Shown here one piece after another: positions 6,741-10,337 of a DNA stretch of 10,337 nucleotides. The stretch covers positions 1 to 10,337 of the forward strand of contig JAOXYB010064890.1 of assembly GCA_028565635.1 (NCBI GenBank). Reading direction: 5' to 3'. The notes below the pieces were generated by a model that saw nothing but the letters and a program-made list of their open reading frames with translations, did no database searches and was not told the origin of the DNA. Both the position numbers and the translations under genes were made by a program. Position 1 is the stretch's first letter. Each line of letters starts with the position of its first letter. The stretch comes from Phoronis ovalis (taxonomy: Eukaryota > Phoronida > Phoronidae).

Positions 6741-7465
6741 AGTTTGGGAGAAAAGTTATCTCCTCAAATTGTGCACTGGTGCATTATACAAAAAAAATTT
6801 AAATAGAGGTCATAGTAACTTTTAAGATAACAGCTTTTGTACCAGCTGTGTTAGCTTCAAATTAGTATCTAAAGATAAAATGCTTAGTGATAAAGTATTT
6901 TTCATGTAAAATTGCTGTAATTCAAATGTTTAATACTTTATTGGAATCTTTCATAATGAAAAATATGAATTCTTGATGAGGAATTACGGTAAAAGTTCTC
7001 AATCTGTGCAATTCTTTGATTCGTGCACCCACATTTAACAGATTTTATAATTTCTATAAATTTGTACACTCACATGAATTGAGAATTTGATGTTTCTGTA
7101 TATTGAACCGACCTCCCGGCTTTTTGGGTTTCTGAAATTTGGGCAAACCTTAAGATGCGTTTATATTTTTTTACAAAATTTAGAACATGATGTATTGTCT
7201 TGCTTCAATAATGATAGTTTTACTAATATTCCAGACTAATACACAGCAAATGAAACTTGTCACTACCAGTATTGTCACAAACAATCTAGAATATTCCCCA
7301 TGGAGTTACAATATAGCAGTTTACCTTCAAGTTTGGCTGTAGTCTATATTGACCAATGTTTCATACATTTCATTCAATTATTCACCTAATTAGACCTCGT
7401 AATGGTATTTTTGTTATCTCCTGAATTCAATATTTGCTCCTGTATTTGCTATAAAACTAACGGTC
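6741..7465. other. AT-rich 3' flank, no gene seen
   Basis: No exon, RNA gene or repeat family could be supported here. A slightly GC-richer patch near 7107-7150 (GACCTCCCGGC) does not extend into a frame. It may contain a distal 3' UTR of the upstream gene. Confidence 0.45.
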
Positions 7466-7973
7466 TAAGGGATCATGTCAAAAGTTATCGCAATGACCGC
7501 AAACGTATAGTGTTTCGTATAGGAATTATACCCCCACCTCCCTGGTCAAACGTAGGGGAGTTAGTGAGATTTTGACATCACCCACGTGTAAAAACTGACA
7601 ATCAATTTCAAGAACGAAATCGGGCTGTCAGACAATTTCTTAAAAGGCGGGTGCGCAGGAAAAATATCATTTCAGTAATCAAAAAAGGTCGGGGGAACCC
7701 ATTTCCTCATTTCCATTCCTGTTGTACCAATACACCCAGAATAGGTGCCGTAAACAAAAAAAAAATTTGTTTCTGTTCCAAAGGGGGTGGTGCGACAGGG
7801 TGCGTGTTTCTATTTCAAAACGGGGGTTCGTTAAAGGAATGATTTTAAATATCGTGTATGTACTAGGCATGATTTTTTCATTTCGCACTAAATCATAAAC
7901 GTAGGGAGATTTTAACCCCCCTGCCCCCTATACGAAACACTATGCGTTTGATAACTTTTGAGATGATCCCTAA
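7466..7973. mobile_element. MITE-like element with interrupted TIRs and TAA target duplication
   Basis: The element body is 7469-7970 (502 bases), flanked by TAA on both sides (7466-7468 and 7971-7973). Its terminal inverted repeats start GGGATCAT. A 21-base block at 7469-7489 matches 7950-7970 with one mismatch, and a 23-base block at 7501-7523 matches 7927-7949 with one mismatch. The left arm has 11 extra bases between the blocks. A 3-bp TWA-type duplication and a short non-coding body fit Tourist-like MITEs of the PIF/Harbinger group; the family assignment is inferred. Open frames inside it have no transposase features. Confidence 0.7.
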
Positions 7974-8070
7974 ACTTGGCCTGTTCTTGACTTGGATGTC
8001 TGTTGAAACTGCTACATTTTTGTTTGATGCCCCCCCAAAAAAAAGTTTTTTACTGTACAAATTAGAGAAT
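7974..8070. other. Short spacer between the MITE and the 44-bp duplication
   Basis: An open frame that starts inside the MITE end runs through here, but it begins in the terminal repeat and has no recognisable domain. It is taken as non-coding. Confidence 0.4.
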
Positions 8071-8158
8071 TTTACTGTAATGTTGGTTTTGGTTCTAGTT
8101 TGTTCAATCTGCTTTTTACTTTAATGTTGATTTTGGTTTTCAGTTTGTTAGTCTTCTT
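8071..8158. repeat. Two-copy tandem duplication, 44-bp unit
   Basis: TTTACTGTAATGTTGGTTTT at 8071 recurs as TTTACTTTAATGTTGATTTT at 8115, and both are followed by GG, T-rich sequence and AGTTTGTT. The copies have diverged by substitutions and small gaps, so the duplication is not recent. Confidence 0.6.
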
Positions 8159-9304
8159 TAAAAGTTGCTTTTCCCTCAAATTATTTTTAAAATTCCACTT
8201 TTAATTATAGACAGAATGGTGAACAATTCTTAGCAATATCCATGCATTATTATAGCTGATTGGAATGCTTCATTAAAATATGTATATACAATCTGTGTTA
8301 CTGCAAAAGTCACATAAAGTGCAACACAGTTGTGGATAGATTGGGTACTCTGTAGTTGACCTGTTTCATCAATAAGAACAGATTATTATTATATTAGTTT
8401 ATTTTTTTAATATATGTTGCAATTTTGTTATATTTTCGGAACTTCATGTTTTTGTTGTTACTATTGATGTTGATTGCTAGTCCTTTGCTGTGCTTAAAGG
8501 CAGGAGTATCAAGACTAACATGATTCAATCACAGATGCTGTTAATAACTCTGTTAATGCATGCAGTCATCAGCAAATAACTTTGGCCACTCCAAAATTAT
8601 TCAAATTACCTGATGGCAATATGTTTATCTTTCGATGTCTTTATTATCCATATTAGTCTTCTTTTGAGAAAACAAGTTTGTAACAACCTCTACCTCCTGG
8701 TGTGAGCTTTACTACTGGTCCATGGTCATCTTTATATTCAGCTTCATGATTCTAAGTCTTTTATGTCTTTACCATCTCCAGTGCTTTCTGAACCTAACTT
8801 TTATAGAATGGGGTTGAAGTGTTGACCAGCTTACTATATCTATGTACAAGACTGCATTTAACATTAATTCCAAGTTTTGTTGTGTCCGCAGGTTCAGTCT
8901 TTACTATTCCTATTATGAATAAAAGCACGTTGGTTTTGTACTGGTCCTTTTATAGCCCAAAATGCTCATAATCTGTTCGAGTTCATGCACTCGTACTGTT
9001 ACTTACATTACTAAAAATAATCCTTACCGATATTTTTATTATGGTCATACTTCAACTGCTCTGCTGGCTGCTGTACTGAAATGTATTTGTTTTGACTGAC
9101 TGGCTGGTGTTTTCTCTCATCGTCTTTAAAGGGGTGAGATCCATTTGTGGCAACTTATTCACACTTTACACTTTATTTCGAATTTTGGGCAGTTTAATGA
9201 AAAATAGACTAATAAAAGTATACATTTTTTTTGGAAAAATGTTAACTTAAGGATTATGAAAAATCCTTTTACTGATCTATCACATGATTTTCCCTTACGA
9301 AAAA
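8159..9304. other. AT-rich intergenic region, no gene seen
   Basis: About 1.1 kb without a sizeable open frame or an exon with good borders on either strand. No transfer RNA, known repeat or mobile-element end was recognised. Confidence 0.5.
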
Positions 9305-9570
9305 TTTCTCTACAGACTTCTCTATAGAATTTTAGAGAGAGCTCTCTATAGAATTCTATAGAGAAGTCTGTAGAATTCTATTGAGAGCTCTATATAATTC
9401 TATAGAGAGCTCTATAGGATTTTCTATAGAAAATTGGAACAATTTCTATAGAATTCTAAAGGATTTTCTATAGAAGATTCTATAGAATGTATAGAGAATT
9501 GGACACTATAGAAGTCTATAGAGGATTCTGTAGTGTTGGTCACTTTTTATGGAATCCTATAGAGAATTTC
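9305..9570. repeat. Dyad-rich TATAGAATTC/TAGAGCTC repeat, degenerate block
   Basis: The block is made of shuffled pieces of CTATAGAATTC, TAGAGAGCTC and TAGGATTTTC. Many of them are palindromic. It contains a perfect 21-base inverted repeat (9311-9331 against 9352-9372) whose loop holds the palindrome AGAGAGCTCTCT. Units are less regular than in the block at 10013. The two blocks clearly share a common origin. Confidence 0.8.
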
Positions 9571-10012
9571 GGATATTTTTTCTATATATGTATTTATGTC
9601 AGATCCATTATTTTTTACATTGTGCTTTTTTATTAAACATTAAAATAACTATATTTGGGTATATTTTAATAGCATGTAAGTTTATTTAAAACCATAAAAT
9701 TTCAGAAAACCACCTTTTAGCTAAAACTTACTATATCTAGCTTCCTTTTGTCTCTTGATGTTTGATACTGACTTAGTTGAACCTGAGTCATATGTATATT
9801 TATTCTCTACTTAAAACAAGATCTTAGTAATTAGAATAATGATTTTTAGAATTGTGAAAAATAATTACATTGTTGTTAGTCAAGTACTTTAAATGTAAGA
9901 AATAGTAACAAGATAGACAAAGACAGCTTTTTAATCATTTCTTAATTTAAAAAAAATCATCAGTTTGCATTGTAATAAAAAAAACATATCGCAAAAAATG
10001 ACAACCCAACTG
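9571..10012. other. Spacer between the two dyad repeat blocks
   Basis: AT-rich sequence of about 440 bases that lacks the TATAGAATTC modules. No gene or element is recognised. It separates two related arrays, so it may be an insertion into, or the ancestral gap between, one larger repeat field. Confidence 0.45.
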
Positions 10013-10297
10013 CTCTATAGAATTCTATAGAGATCTCTATAGAATTCTGTGAGGTCTATAGAATTCTGTAGAGCTCTCTATAGAATTCTGTAGAGCTCTA
10101 TAGAATTCTGTAGAGCTCTATAGAATTCTGTAGAGCTCTATAGAATTCTATAGAGCTCTATAGAATTTTATAGAGCTCTATAGAATTCTATAGAGAGCTC
10201 TATAGGATTTTCTATAGAGAGCTGTATAGGATTTTCTATAGAGTGCTGTATAGAGCTTTCTTCTATAGAATCCTCTATAGAATGTTCTGTAGGATTT
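10013..10297. repeat. 20-bp tandem repeat with EcoRI and SacI sites in most units
   Basis: From 10081 to 10180 there are five consecutive 20-base units. The first three are identical (TAGAATTCTGTAGAGCTCTA), the fourth differs by one base and the fifth by two. GAATTC and GAGCTC dyad centres are exactly 10 bases apart, so the unit is itself a pair of diverged 10-base modules. The edges (10013-10080 and 10181-10297) are degenerate and change to TAGGATTTTC-containing modules. A minisatellite of this kind is expected to form hairpins or cruciforms. Confidence 0.9.
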
Positions 10298-10337
10298 TTT
10301 TCTTTTTTTGTGAAATGGTTATAACATTTTGACACTG

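Noticed and set aside
7651-8124. Open frames inside and just after the MITE
   Set aside because: They are short, lie in both orientations, and start in or cross the terminal repeat; no transposase motif is seen.

Overview
The window looks like nuclear DNA from a eukaryote, most likely an invertebrate animal. It is AT-rich and gene-sparse, its one convincing gene is split by introns with GT..AG borders, and the rest is minisatellites, foldback sequences and a MITE-like element. No species can be named from the sequence alone.

The gene lies on the + strand, about 2975 to 6740. Five exons (2975-3044, 3374-3444, 3853-4865, 5998-6149, 6401-6640) join with matching reading phases into 514 residues plus a stop. 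Two AATAAA signals follow at 6711 and 6732. Its 5' part is not recognisable in this window. In order, the protein carries two CCCH zinc fingers (one per small exon), a Ser/Thr/Lys-rich and probably disordered linker with a Lys-rich patch, a Cys/His cluster resembling the SHI/LRP1 (DUF702) type, and a C-terminal leucine-rich repeat tract like that of FBXL proteins. The fingers suggest nucleic-acid (probably RNA) binding and the LRRs suggest protein binding; both roles are inferred from the folds.

Left flank (1-2974): there is a decayed minisatellite with a period near 32 bp. It is densest at 369-690 and decays through roughly 190-368, 741-1090 and 1495-1575. A palindrome-rich patch lies around 1131-1430. 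A foldback sequence at 2018-2380 appears to contain copies of the same 32-bp unit. A bulged hairpin is followed by an (AG)n microsatellite at 2531-2587. The long open frames in this part are read-through of repeats.

Right flank (6741-10337): a 502-bp MITE-like element (7469-7970) has interrupted terminal inverted repeats and a TAA target duplication. A 44-bp tandem duplication follows at 8071-8158. Two blocks (about 9305-9570 and 10013-10297) are built from 10-bp dyad modules; the second has five consecutive 20-bp units, most with both a GAATTC and a GAGCTC site. No RNA gene, CRISPR array or second protein gene could be supported.
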